Positions 36,857-45,055 of a stretch of 64,000 nucleotides of DNA are shown piece by piece. The translations under genes were made by a program, and so were the position numbers. Origin of the DNA: Methyloligella sp050110875. GTDB taxonomy: Bacteria; Pseudomonadota; Alphaproteobacteria; Rhizobiales; Methyloligellaceae. The stretch's first letter is position 1. Each line of letters starts with the position of its first letter. The stretch is taken from the NCBI GenBank assembly GCA_050110875.1, contig CP188828.1, positions 124,001-188,000 of the forward strand. Reading direction: 5' to 3'. Under the pieces are notes generated by a model. It did not search any database. It worked only from the letters and a program-made list of their open reading frames with translations, and was not told the DNA's origin.

Positions 36857-37831
36857 ATGACCCACGCGATGCGCGTTCACGACTATGGCGGGCCGGAAGT
36901 CATGCGCTGGGAAGAGGTGGAGATCGGCGCGCCCGGGCCGGGCGAAGCGAAGATCAAGCAGACGGTGATCGGCCTCAACTTCATCGACGTCTATACGCGC
37001 AAAGGCCTCTATCCCCAGCCGAGCTTCCCCTTCGTGCCTGGTTTCGAGGGCGCGGGTGAAGTGCTCGCCGTCGGCGATGGCGTTTCCGATATCGCGGTGG
37101 GCGACCGGGTGGCCTATGCGGGCGCGGTCGGTGCCTACGCGGAAGAGCGGCTGATCCCGGCCGACCGGCTGGTGAAGCTGCCCGGCGGCGTGAGCGACGA
37201 GGTCGCCGCCGCGGCGATGCTGAAAGGCATGACGGCCGAGGTTCTGCTGAAGCAGGTCTATAAGGTCGGACCCGAGACGGTCATGCTCTATCACGCGGCT
37301 GCCGGCGGCGTCGGCCAGATCGCCACCAAATGGGCGGCGGCGTTGGGGGCCACGGTGATCGGCACAGTGGGCTCTGCGGAGAAGGCGGAGATCGCGAAGG
37401 CGAATGGCTGCGCCCATGTGATCAACTACCGGGAGCGGGATTTCGTCGAGGCGGTGAAGGAGATCACGAACGGCGAAGGCGTCGACGTCGTCTACGATTC
37501 CGTCGGCAAGGACACGTTCCCGGCCTCCTTGGACTGCCTGCGGAAGCGCGGGCTCTTCGTGACCTTCGGCAATGCCTCAGGCCCGGTGCCGGATTTCAGC
37601 GTGCTGCTGCTGAGCCAGAAGGGCTCGCTCTATATGACGCGGCCGTCGCTCTTCGACTATATCGCGACCCGTGAGGCGCTGCTTGAGACGGCGAACGATC
37701 TGTTCGACGCTATCGAGACGGTCAAGACCGGCATCGAGATCGGCCAGCGTTATTCCCTGAAAGATGCCGGCCAAGCCCATGCCGATCTGGAGGGCCGCAA
37801 GACCACCGGATCGACCATCCTCGTCCTGTAG
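36857..37831 (+). CDS. NADPH:quinone oxidoreductase (zeta-crystallin family)
   Basis: A 324-residue zinc-independent MDR-family reductase (Qor-like). FVPGFEGAGEVLAVG, AAAMLKGMTAEVLL and the Rossmann HAAAGGVGQIATKWA are family blocks. It reduces quinones with NADPH. A ribosome site AAGGAG precedes ATG 36857. The copy of its first codons left of the N run is an assembly artefact and not a second gene. Confidence 0.95.
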   Translation: MTHAMRVHDYGGPEVMRWEEVEIGAPGPGEAKIKQTVIGLNFIDVYTRKGLYPQPSFPFVPGFEGAGEVLAVGDGVSDIAVGDRVAYAGAVGAYAEERLIPADRLVKLPGGVSDEVAAAAMLKGMTAEVLLKQVYKVGPETVMLYHAAAGGVGQIATKWAAALGATVIGTVGSAEKAEIAKANGCAHVINYRERDFVEAVKEITNGEGVDVVYDSVGKDTFPASLDCLRKRGLFVTFGNASGPVPDFSVLLLSQKGSLYMTRPSLFDYIATREALLETANDLFDAIETVKTGIEIGQRYSLKDAGQAHADLEGRKTTGSTILVL

Positions 37832-37951
37832 GCGGGCGGGGTTCTTTCTGCAAAATTTTTTTGATGGTTACGAGCTGGTGAGCTGGGAGAGTCAACAGAC
37901 TCTTTCAAAATCGCCCGTGTTTACCTTTGAGCCCTGAAAGAGGCCGATCTG

Positions 37952-37976
37952 TAAACCGAGATTACCATCCGGTTTA
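37952..37976. promoter_or_regulatory. Inverted repeat upstream of the Sel1 gene
   Basis: TAAACCG (37952-37958) and CGGTTTA (37970-37976) are complementary with an 11-base spacer: possible operator. Confidence 0.35.
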
Positions 37977-38015
37977 TGATAAGTTATTTTGCGTTAATAC
38001 CTACATTTAGACGTT

Positions 38016-38030
38016 GTTTATCTGATAAAC
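38016..38030. promoter_or_regulatory. 15-bp palindrome upstream of the Sel1 gene
   Basis: GTTTATC T GATAAAC, a perfect 7-bp inverted repeat with a one-base centre, too tight for an RNA hairpin and therefore more likely a protein-binding site. It lies about 100 bp before the ATG at 38133. Confidence 0.45.
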
Positions 38031-38132
38031 CCCATCATCCTCCTCGTCAAAGACGCAAAAACAGGTCCGCTCTTCTGAAGGTTTGAAAGAAGTCATTCGG
38101 AAGTTTCGGACAGCAGTTACGGGGAATGATCA

Positions 38133-38399
38133 ATGGCTCGCTTTGATATTTGGACGGAACAGCCTGAAAGCGCCGCGACGAGCGGCGGTCCTGATGTTCT
38201 TTTCGCGCTCGGTATTCAGTATTCGACCGGCCGCGACGTGGAGACCGACCTGGTGACGGCTCATAAATGGTTCAACCTTGCTGCGCTGCGGGGCAACGAC
38301 GACGCCAAGCAATACCGCAAGGAGCTGGCCGAGGTGATGTCGCAGGATGAGATCGCGCAGGCCCAAAGGGCCGCGCGGGAGTGGCTCTCCACCCACTAG
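38133..38399 (+). CDS. Sel1-repeat small protein
   Basis: An 88-residue protein with a Sel1/TPR-like helical pair: LGIQYSTGRDVETDLVTAHK then WFNLAALRGNDDAKQYRKEL. No signal peptide. Short one-unit Sel1 proteins of this kind occur throughout Alphaproteobacteria; they are presumed to be protein-interaction modules. It has a long AT-rich upstream region with possible operators. Confidence 0.8.
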   Translation: MARFDIWTEQPESAATSGGPDVLFALGIQYSTGRDVETDLVTAHKWFNLAALRGNDDAKQYRKELAEVMSQDEIAQAQRAAREWLSTH

Positions 38400-38499
38400 A
38401 TCGACGGCGGTTGGGGCACGGCGTTGGGGCGCCGGTCCAGAGGGCAAGAACCAGAGGGCAAGAATAAGAAGAGGCGAGAATAATAAGAAACGGCGCGGC

Positions 38500-39186
38500 C
38501 TAATTTGCCGCGTCCTCGCTGCCGCAATTGAAGAAGAACGATTTCAGGCAGCGATAGGAGCGGTGAGCGAAGGATTCGTCGTTCTCGGGGGCTTGTGCGG
38601 CGACCGCTCGCTCGGGGACTGGAGGTAGCTGGCCGGACGCTGGGGGGACGGCCGCTTGCGGAACCGCGGTTGGGGCCGTGGTTTGAGAGGGCGGGGCGCT
38701 CGGTGCGGGCGTCTCGTCCGACCCGTAGCCCAGCCGCGACCGGGTCCCGCTGATCATGCCTTTGCCGAGATCGAACAGGGTCGCTCGGCCCTCTTCCTCG
38801 GGAGATGCGAATTTCTCCTGCTCGCGGGTCACCCGATTCTTATATTTCTTGACGGCGGCATTCTGATCCAAAGCCTGGGGCAAGGCAGGTCCGTTGTAGT
38901 CGTAGACCTTCTCGATGCCGTTGCAGGCAGGATCCAGCGACGCCGTGCATTTTGCGTGGCCTTCCTGCTTGGTGGTCTGCAGCACGCAGAACAGCTTTGC
39001 GGCATCTGAATATTGCGAGCTGACGCCGGTCACCTTGCAGCGATAGGTCTGATCCGGCCCCGAACAGCGCACGCAGAATTCTGCCGCGTGGGCCGCCGGA
39101 GCCAAGCCCATCAGGAGAATCGCAGCCAGGCTGGCGGATAGGACGCGCAGCACTGATTCTTTGGCACAGCGGTTCGACATCGACAT
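38500..39186 (-). CDS. Exported Cys-containing hypothetical protein
   Basis: A 228-residue protein with a signal peptide (LSASLAAILLMGLAPAAHAA). The mature N-terminal part has cysteines in EFCVRCSGP, YRCKVTG, LFCVLQT, AKCTAS and PACNG, suggesting disulfides. A Pro/Ala-rich linker follows, and a short C-terminal end has two more cysteines (YRCLKSFFFNCGS). I do not recognise a characterised family. It is convergent with the Sel1 gene. Confidence 0.72.
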   Translation of the reverse strand: MSMSNRCAKESVLRVLSASLAAILLMGLAPAAHAAEFCVRCSGPDQTYRCKVTGVSSQYSDAAKLFCVLQTTKQEGHAKCTASLDPACNGIEKVYDYNGPALPQALDQNAAVKKYKNRVTREQEKFASPEEEGRATLFDLGKGMISGTRSRLGYGSDETPAPSAPPSQTTAPTAVPQAAVPPASGQLPPVPERAVAAQAPENDESFAHRSYRCLKSFFFNCGSEDAAN

Positions 39187-39342
39187 TCGCTAGCCCCAGG
39201 GCGAAATTGTGTTCCGATTATAGCATAAGTGGCGCGAGGCAGCACGAAACAGCCGATCGTCGGCCTTGTGCGCAGATCGGTGCCGGAGTCGCGGCGAAGC
39301 CTCTTGCACGGGCGGCATGCCGTCGAGTAGGAAGGGGCTTCC

Positions 39343-39435
39343 GGAGACGTGGCCGAGAGGCTTAAGGCGGCGGTTTGCTAAACCGTTATACGGTGATAAG
39401 CCGTATCGAGGGTTCGAATCCCTCCGTCTCCGCCA
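39343..39435 (+). tRNA. tRNA-Ser (anticodon GCT)
   Basis: 93 bases. Acceptor GGAGACG (39343-39349) pairs with CGTCTCC (39425-39431), discriminator G and encoded CCA (39433-39435). The anticodon loop TTTGCTAAA gives GCT, reading AGC/AGU. The long variable arm (TATACGGTGATAAGCCGTAT region) is the class II hallmark of tRNA-Ser. T arm GGGTTCGAATCCC. Confidence 0.97.
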
Positions 39436-39957
39436 TTTTTTATCTCACGCCAGCTCGCTTCGCTCACGGCTCCGATGGGGCGGCTTGACCGGCCGGCGGG
39501 CAGTCGCCCTTGCGAGCGCCGAGGCGCTCGGTTTTTTCTCTCATGTCAGTTCGCTCGCCGATAACCGGCAGTATAGCTACGCTGATTCGGCTAATCGGGA
39601 TCGTTCCCTATCTTTCGGGCTGTGTTCGGCGGTGGTGCTATCTTACGAGAGCACTTTTCAATAGGTCGTTCTTTTTGTTTTCTTTTCAGGGTGCGCGCGT
39701 GTGTTTCTGTGCACGGCAGCGGACTCTTTCGGCTTTACAATAAAAACACCTGCGCAGATGATTCATTTCTGCGGCGAGTGCAGTCGATTCATGCAGCCAA
39801 TGTCCCGAATATGCCTGCCGTGAATTGCAGATGCTGCGGGGCTTGGGATCCTAGCGCCGCGTCTTTCCCATAGGCCGGGTTTTTGACGAGGCAGCCTGCC
39901 TAGACGGCAGGCTTGAACCGTGCCGAATCCGATTCGGCGCGAGGGCAGGGGAAAGCC
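39436..39957. other. 520-bp region between tRNA-Ser and the autotransporter
   Basis: It holds a terminator (39513-39538) that probably ends the tRNA transcript, then low-complexity unannotated sequence. Just before the autotransporter are the hairpin AGCCTGCC/GGCAGGCT (about 39890-39912) and the palindrome CCGAATC/GATTCGG (about 39923-39937). No gene is supported. Confidence 0.5.
39513..39538 (+). terminator. Intrinsic terminator downstream of tRNA-Ser
   Basis: Stem CGAGCGC (39513-39519) / GCGCTCG (39524-39530), four-base loop, then a run of six T. Confidence 0.75.
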
Positions 39958-41568
39958 ATGCGATCGGCGATATCACGCAAACGAGATGCGTTGGCGTATC
40001 TGCATGTGTCCTTCTCACGAAGGTCTGTCTTCGGACCGATGGCAATTGGCGTCTACGCCATGCTGATGGTTGTGGCGCCACGTCCCACCGCGGCGCAGCA
40101 GCAGACCTGGACTGGCAACACGAGCAATGACTGGTTGGTTGGCAGCAACTGGTCCGGCGGCAGGGTGCCAACCACCGGTCGAGCAGGGGACGTGTTTATC
40201 AACACCACATCGCCTAATGCGACCGTTATTGGCGCCTCCGGAGCAGTGACTGCCACAAGCGGCGTTGTCCATATGGGCAACTTCAGCGGTACATCGAGTG
40301 AGTTGACTATTCAGAATGGGAGCACACTGACAAGCAGCGACAACGGCCGGATCGGACAGGTCGCGGGCGCGAACAGCAAGGTGACCGTAACCGGCGCGGG
40401 ATCGACGTGGACAATCAACAGTACCAGATTCTCACCCACCATCGCCTTCGTTGTCGGCAACGCTGGCACCGGCACGTTGAACATTTCCAATGGCGGTTCT
40501 GTTGTTACGACCAACGGCGGCTATTTTTATATTGCCCAAGGTGCTACCAGCAGCGGGACGCTGAATGTGACGAGCGGCGGCGTGCTGATAACAGACGGTG
40601 AGGGATATGTCGGCGATTTAGGAATTGGTACCGCGACTATCTCGGGGACCAATTCACTTTGGAATGTAGGACAACAATTGACAGTCGGCAGTAGCGGTGC
40701 CGGCACGCTCACCGTGGCGGATGAAGGGCGGGTGGAGGTCGGTGGCAACTTGGTCATCGCGAATAATGCCGGTAGCACTGGCACCCTGAATATCGGCGCG
40801 GCGCCAGGCGATCCAGCCAAAGCGCCCGGCATCGTCGAGACAAGCGCTATCCAATTCGGCGCCGGCACCGGTGCGATCAATTTCAACCACACGAGCACAC
40901 GCTACGTTTTCACGCCTATCATGTCCGGCGACGGCGCTGTCAATCAGATCGCCGGCACCACCATCCTGCCCGGCGAGCATAGCTATACCGGCCCCACCAC
41001 GATCTCCGGCGGCACGCTTGCGGTGAACGGCTCCATCACCAGCGATGTGACGGTTCAGAGCGGCGGCACGCTTGCGGGCATCGGCATGATCAGCGCCGGT
41101 GTTGTCAATCGCGGGACGGTGGCGCCGGGCAATTCGATCGGCACGCTCACCGTCACGGGCAATTATGTGGGCTCCGGCGGCCGCTTGGAGATCGAATCGG
41201 TGCTCGCCGGGAATGCATCGCCCACGGACCAGCTGGTGCTGGACGGCGGCTCTGCCAGGGGTCGGACCGGCGTTCAGGTAATCAATCTGAACGGCCCCGG
41301 CGGGGTGACCTCCGGCAACGGCATTCCGGTGGTGGTTGCGCAGAACGGTGCGACCACGAGCGCGAGCGCCTTTTCGCTCACCGGGCCGGTGGCGGCCGGC
41401 CCCTATCAATATGTGCTGCGGCGGGGCTCCGGCTCGCCGGCAGAGGCGCAGAGCTGGTATCTGGCGAGCCATGTGCAGGGTTCCGACAACGGAGGCGGGC
41501 ACGGCGGTCCGCTGATCCCGCTCTACCGGCCCGAGACCTCCGCCTATGCGGTGCTGCCGGCCATGGCG
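39958..41568 (+). CDS. Autotransporter passenger (3' part lost in a gap)
   Basis: The first 537 residues of a type V autotransporter. An extended signal peptide (FGPMAIGVYAMLMVVAPRPT to AAQ) is followed by beta-helix repeats rich in Gly/Thr/Ser and Asn (TGTLNISNGGSVVTTNGGYF, SGTLNVTSGGVLITDGEGYV). The pre-barrel junction is GGTLAVNGSITSDVTVQSGG, then GTVAPGNSIGTLTVTGNY. The frame is open into the N run at 41569, just where the barrel should begin (YRPETSAYAVLPAMA). AGGGGAAA precedes ATG 39958. The passenger codes with lower GC than its neighbours, perhaps from acquisition. Adhesion or surface display is inferred from the family. Confidence 0.88.
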
Positions 41569-41618
41569 NNNNNNNNNNNNNNNNNNNNNNNNNNNNNNNN
41601 NNNNNNNNNNNNNNNNNN
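41569..41618. other. Assembly gap (50 N)
   Basis: Fifty N. The flanks do not overlap, and an autotransporter barrel of about 270 residues (800 bp) is missing, so the gap is probably larger than shown. Confidence 0.85.
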
Positions 41619-41680
41619 ATGTCGACGGCGACAGGCACGAGATCGTGCACGGAACCGCCGGCCTGCGCATGCTCTGGTGA
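41619..41680 (+). pseudogene. Probable C-terminal end of the autotransporter barrel
   Basis: After the gap one frame reads VDGDRHEIVHGTAGLRMLW and stops at 41678-41680. The alternating hydrophobic pattern and the terminal aromatic residue are those of the last strand of an outer-membrane barrel, so this is likely the end of the gene that starts at 39958. It is out of frame only because the N count is arbitrary. Marked as a fragment, not as true gene decay. Confidence 0.5.
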
Positions 41681-41750
41681 GACTCACGATCGCCTGCGTT
41701 TCCGACGCGAACATTCTCGCCTTTGGAGGCGCGCTCGAGCGGCGCTGCGG

Positions 41751-42773
41751 CTAACGCCGAGGCTCCACGCGGTCGGCGATCTGTTTGAACAGCGCCTTGT
41801 TTTCCGCCCGGGCCATCGCCTTGAATTTTTCGATGCTGGCGCGTTCCTCGTCCGTATAGGGGGCGATGCGCGATGGGGGCAGGTCTGCCGTCCGTTCGGC
41901 GAAGTCATCGACATCGGACAGCAGCCGGTGGGACAGGCCGACCTCTTCGAGCAGGGCCTCCACCTTCCAGGAGTTCGTGGGAATCACCAAGAAGGGGATC
42001 TGAAGGTCGAGGGCGATGCAGACGGCATGGAAGCGCCCGGCAAGCAGAAACCCGGCCTGTTCCTGAAGCAGGGCGATGAAGTCGTCGAACCCTTCCACGA
42101 TGTCCCGATAGCGGGCCCGGTAGATGGGGTTCGGGTGGATGCGCGCGGCAAGCCTCCTGACCCCATAGCGAATCCTCTCCCGGTTCAGCGGAGCCCGGCC
42201 TTGCGGCGGGCGGCTGCGCAAGGGCAGGAAGCGCGCATGGGGGATCGTTCGAGAGAGCTGGAACAGCGCCGCGGTCGCACCACCCATGCTGGAATCGGTG
42301 ATGAAGAGGATGTCGCGCTCGCGCGGGCGCTCGGGCGCCGTGTAGGTGAGGGTGAGGTCCGGGGCGTAGCCCGCCTCGATGCCGAACTCCGCGAAACATT
42401 GCTGGCTGTAGCGGTCGCGGGCCCAGATGCCGCGGAATCCCTTCAGCGCCGCTCCCACCGAGGGCGGCAGGGCTTGGCAGATCGAATTGACGAGAAAGGC
42501 GGGCCGTCCCGTCTCGCCGGCGCAGGCGCCGATGGCGCCGATGGCGTGGGCGCCCTTGGTGTCGTGGTGCAGGGTTCCTTCGCCGTTGACCAGGATCAGA
42601 TCGTATGGGTCACGCGCGATCTGATCCCAGGGCGCGGTGAGGGGCAGAGTGCGGACGATCTCGATCCCGGCTTCACCGGCAAGGGCTTCGAGCTGGCGAT
42701 TGACCAGGGTGCAGCCGTGATGGCCCTTGGCCGCGGTATCGTTGAGGAGAACGGCGCGGAGATTTCGCGGCAT
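41751..42773 (-). CDS. Polysaccharide pyruvyl transferase family protein
   Basis: A 340-residue protein of the pyruvyl transferase (CsaB/WcaK-like) fold. The N-terminal LLNDTAAKGHHGCTLVNRQL, NGEGTLHHD and the C-terminal LLAGRFHAVCIALDLQIPFL are the family signatures; the HHGC/RFHA histidines are the usual conserved residues. These enzymes add ketal pyruvate to surface glycans. No other glycan genes are nearby, so the acceptor is unknown. Confidence 0.85.
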   Translation of the reverse strand: MPRNLRAVLLNDTAAKGHHGCTLVNRQLEALAGEAGIEIVRTLPLTAPWDQIARDPYDLILVNGEGTLHHDTKGAHAIGAIGACAGETGRPAFLVNSICQALPPSVGAALKGFRGIWARDRYSQQCFAEFGIEAGYAPDLTLTYTAPERPRERDILFITDSSMGGATAALFQLSRTIPHARFLPLRSRPPQGRAPLNRERIRYGVRRLAARIHPNPIYRARYRDIVEGFDDFIALLQEQAGFLLAGRFHAVCIALDLQIPFLVIPTNSWKVEALLEEVGLSHRLLSDVDDFAERTADLPPSRIAPYTDEERASIEKFKAMARAENKALFKQIADRVEPRR

Positions 42774-42886
42774 TGCAGACTCGACCAGGCGCGCTTTCTT
42801 GTTGGGCGGGCGGGATCCTTGCTGTACCGCAAGGACTCACGCCGCGCCAGAAGGCTTTCGCCGATCGCAGATGCTGCGTTTGCCGT

Positions 42887-43090
42887 CTAGTCTCCGAGAA
42901 CGAAGGAGATCTTGGCGTTGATCCGGTATTTCTGGATCTTGCCGCCTTCCACGGTGGCCTCGTGGTTCTCGATATAAATGGATTTAATATTGCGCACGGA
43001 CTCCGCGGCCTGGGCGACGGCGTTCTGGGCGGCGTCCTCCCAGCTCTTGTTGGATTCCGCCAGAACCTCGATGACTTTCAACATAGGCAT
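42887..43090 (-). CDS. Dodecin family protein
   Basis: A 67-residue dodecin, a 12-mer that binds flavins or CoA. LKVIEVLAESNKSWEDAAQN with the flavin-stacking Trp, and KIQKYRINAKISFVLGD, are typical. AAGGAGG lies 8 bp before ATG 43090. Confidence 0.94.
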   Translation of the reverse strand: MPMLKVIEVLAESNKSWEDAAQNAVAQAAESVRNIKSIYIENHEATVEGGKIQKYRINAKISFVLGD

Positions 43091-43214
43091 CGCGCTAACC
43101 TCCTTCTGATCGCTCTCTATTAAACGGAGAGGGATCGATAGAGTTCGGGAGGAAAGCGTAGACGCTAAAGCGCGGTCGTCACAAGCGGGGGAGGGGCTGT
43201 CGGTTGAACCTTTG

Positions 43215-44942
43215 CTACTGGCCGGGGATCGGGGTGCCGGTTCCCGCGAAGATGCCGCCTGCGCGGTAGTTCGGGCTCCGGACCCCCCAATTGCCAATCA
43301 ATCCACCGGCCGGGATGCCGTTGCGGTTGGCGAAAGCTCCGTGAGCCGTGCCCGTGAGAGTGGGTACTGTGGACTGATCGGCCAGATTGCCCGTGAACAT
43401 GTTCTGTTGGCCGACTTGATTCATGGGTCCACCGAACTGCCGGCCATCGAAGTTCATATTCATTTGACCGGAGCGCTGGGCGAAACTCCAATCCATGTCG
43501 AACGTCCCGACGGTAGAATACCGGTCTACGCCCTGCTGGCTGTAGTTCACGACACTCCCGATCACGCCACCCGCATATTGAGCTGTCGCGCCTTGGGCTT
43601 GCAGATTATCGAGCTGAACCGGTGAGGTCAGCTTGTTGGAGGCAATCCAAAAGGCGGGGGTGAACTCGTCGATATATTGGTCCGGGTCGCCGGTGCTCCC
43701 GAAAGCGACCGAGCCCGTAACCGCACCCCATTTCATGAAGTTGCAGTCATTGCAGAAGCCTTGCCCCTGGGCCACCGAGGTGGTGGCGAAGTTCTCCGCA
43801 TAAGGTTGGCCGTTATTGTCGTACACGATCACTTGCGTGGGAGCGTAGGCGAAGTCGCCCTCGCTGGCGAAATCGAACTCATAGCGGTTAACCGCAGGAT
43901 CTTCTCCAAGCGTATCGCGAAGCACCAGCCGGCCGACGCCGCTTCCGTCATCGTTCTGAGTAAAGCGGAAATCGGCTAGCGATTCTGAAAGCACGACGCT
44001 GCTGAATCCCGACTGAGGCTCGTCGGAATACATGACGCCGCCGGCAAAGCCGTAATAATTGGGCGATTCAGGCGGCTCGGGTGTCGGTGGGCCATCCGGC
44101 GGGGTGGGGGGCGGCGTATTGTCTTTGTTCAGCTGATCCTGGATCTGCTGGTTGATGATCGTGGTCGTTGCGTCGGTGACGATGGTCTCGACGTTCTGGA
44201 ACGGATCGAGGGAGTTGTTGCGCGCGCGCTGGTTCTGGCTGTTGCCGCCCGTCCCGTCGCCGCCTTCGCCATTTCCATTGCCGCCCTGGCCGCCTGCGAC
44301 GGCCCGGCCTCTGCCGCGCAGGGATTGCATGATCATTTGGGTGTCGGCCGCCGTGGTGGGACGGATGCGGGGGGCGCCGCCGGTGAGGTCGAGGGTATAA
44401 CCGGGCTGATAGACGCGATGGACCCGGCCGTTGGTGCCGGTCAGGACCATCTGATCCCCGTAAAGAAACGAGAAGATGGTGCCGTTGCTGTTGATGGCGC
44501 CCTGGAACATGCCGCCGCGGATGGCGAGCGCGCCGGCGGGGGTCTTCACGGTGACGCTGTCGGGGTTCTTGGAGATCTTGCCGCCGACGAATCGGACCAC
44601 GCCCTTGGAGAAGGAGGCGGCGATCTCGCCCTGATCCTTGGACGGGTCGTAGACGAATTTGTCGATCACCAGATCGGAGCCGGGGCCGACGGTGAAGGTC
44701 GAGCCGTCGACCAGCAGCACCTGCACCAGGCCTTCGCTGTTGGTGTTGATGCGCTCGTTATAGAAGATGGATTTGCCGATCTTGATCTGCTTGCCGCCGG
44801 AGAAGGCGTCGGGTTGCACGGCGGCGGCGACGCCGACCTTGTTGGCGGACGCATCGCTGGGAAGTGTGAGCACGGCGCAAAGGGCGAGCGCCGCGAGAGG
44901 CGCTTTCCACGCATTCCGCGCGGGCTTCCAGTCTCGACCCAT
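43215..44942 (-). CDS. Exported FecR-domain protein with TbpB-like C-terminal barrel
   Basis: A 575-residue exported protein. Signal peptide AALALCAVLTLPSDASA (signal peptidase I type; no proper lipobox). Residues about 40-190 form a FecR domain (LLVDGSTFTVGPGSDLVIDK, VTVKTPAGALAIRGGMFQGA). A disordered Asn/Gly and Pro/Glu-rich linker follows. The C-terminal ~200 residues end in short Gly-rich strands (GTAHGAFANRNGIPAGGLIG, YRAGGIFAGTG), like the small barrel of transferrin-binding-protein-B-like proteins. It lies 113 bp downstream of the TPR/barrel gene, same strand. It may be that protein's export substrate. Confidence 0.75.
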   Translation of the reverse strand: MGRDWKPARNAWKAPLAALALCAVLTLPSDASANKVGVAAAVQPDAFSGGKQIKIGKSIFYNERINTNSEGLVQVLLVDGSTFTVGPGSDLVIDKFVYDPSKDQGEIAASFSKGVVRFVGGKISKNPDSVTVKTPAGALAIRGGMFQGAINSNGTIFSFLYGDQMVLTGTNGRVHRVYQPGYTLDLTGGAPRIRPTTAADTQMIMQSLRGRGRAVAGGQGGNGNGEGGDGTGGNSQNQRARNNSLDPFQNVETIVTDATTTIINQQIQDQLNKDNTPPPTPPDGPPTPEPPESPNYYGFAGGVMYSDEPQSGFSSVVLSESLADFRFTQNDDGSGVGRLVLRDTLGEDPAVNRYEFDFASEGDFAYAPTQVIVYDNNGQPYAENFATTSVAQGQGFCNDCNFMKWGAVTGSVAFGSTGDPDQYIDEFTPAFWIASNKLTSPVQLDNLQAQGATAQYAGGVIGSVVNYSQQGVDRYSTVGTFDMDWSFAQRSGQMNMNFDGRQFGGPMNQVGQQNMFTGNLADQSTVPTLTGTAHGAFANRNGIPAGGLIGNWGVRSPNYRAGGIFAGTGTPIPGQ

Positions 44943-45055
44943 GATGATCCCCTCCCGTCCTCGGCTGGGCATCAGATAGGGGCTCGCGATTGCCACTGCA
45001 AGGTAGGGTAGCATGGGCGCGCGTCTGATTCTCCTTCCAATCGCCATGGCGGACC

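Larger units (their letters stand above)
37832..38132. other. AT-rich intergenic region with two inverted repeats
   Basis: No gene is seen. The stretch is distinctly AT-rich and contains TAAACCG/CGGTTTA (37952-37976) and the palindrome at 38016-38030, both suitable as operators for the downstream Sel1 gene. Confidence 0.55.

Noticed and set aside
44843..44942. Lipobox in the FecR-domain protein
   Set aside because: The only cysteine in the signal region reads LALC, lacking a small residue at -1, and a better signal peptidase I site (DASA) follows.
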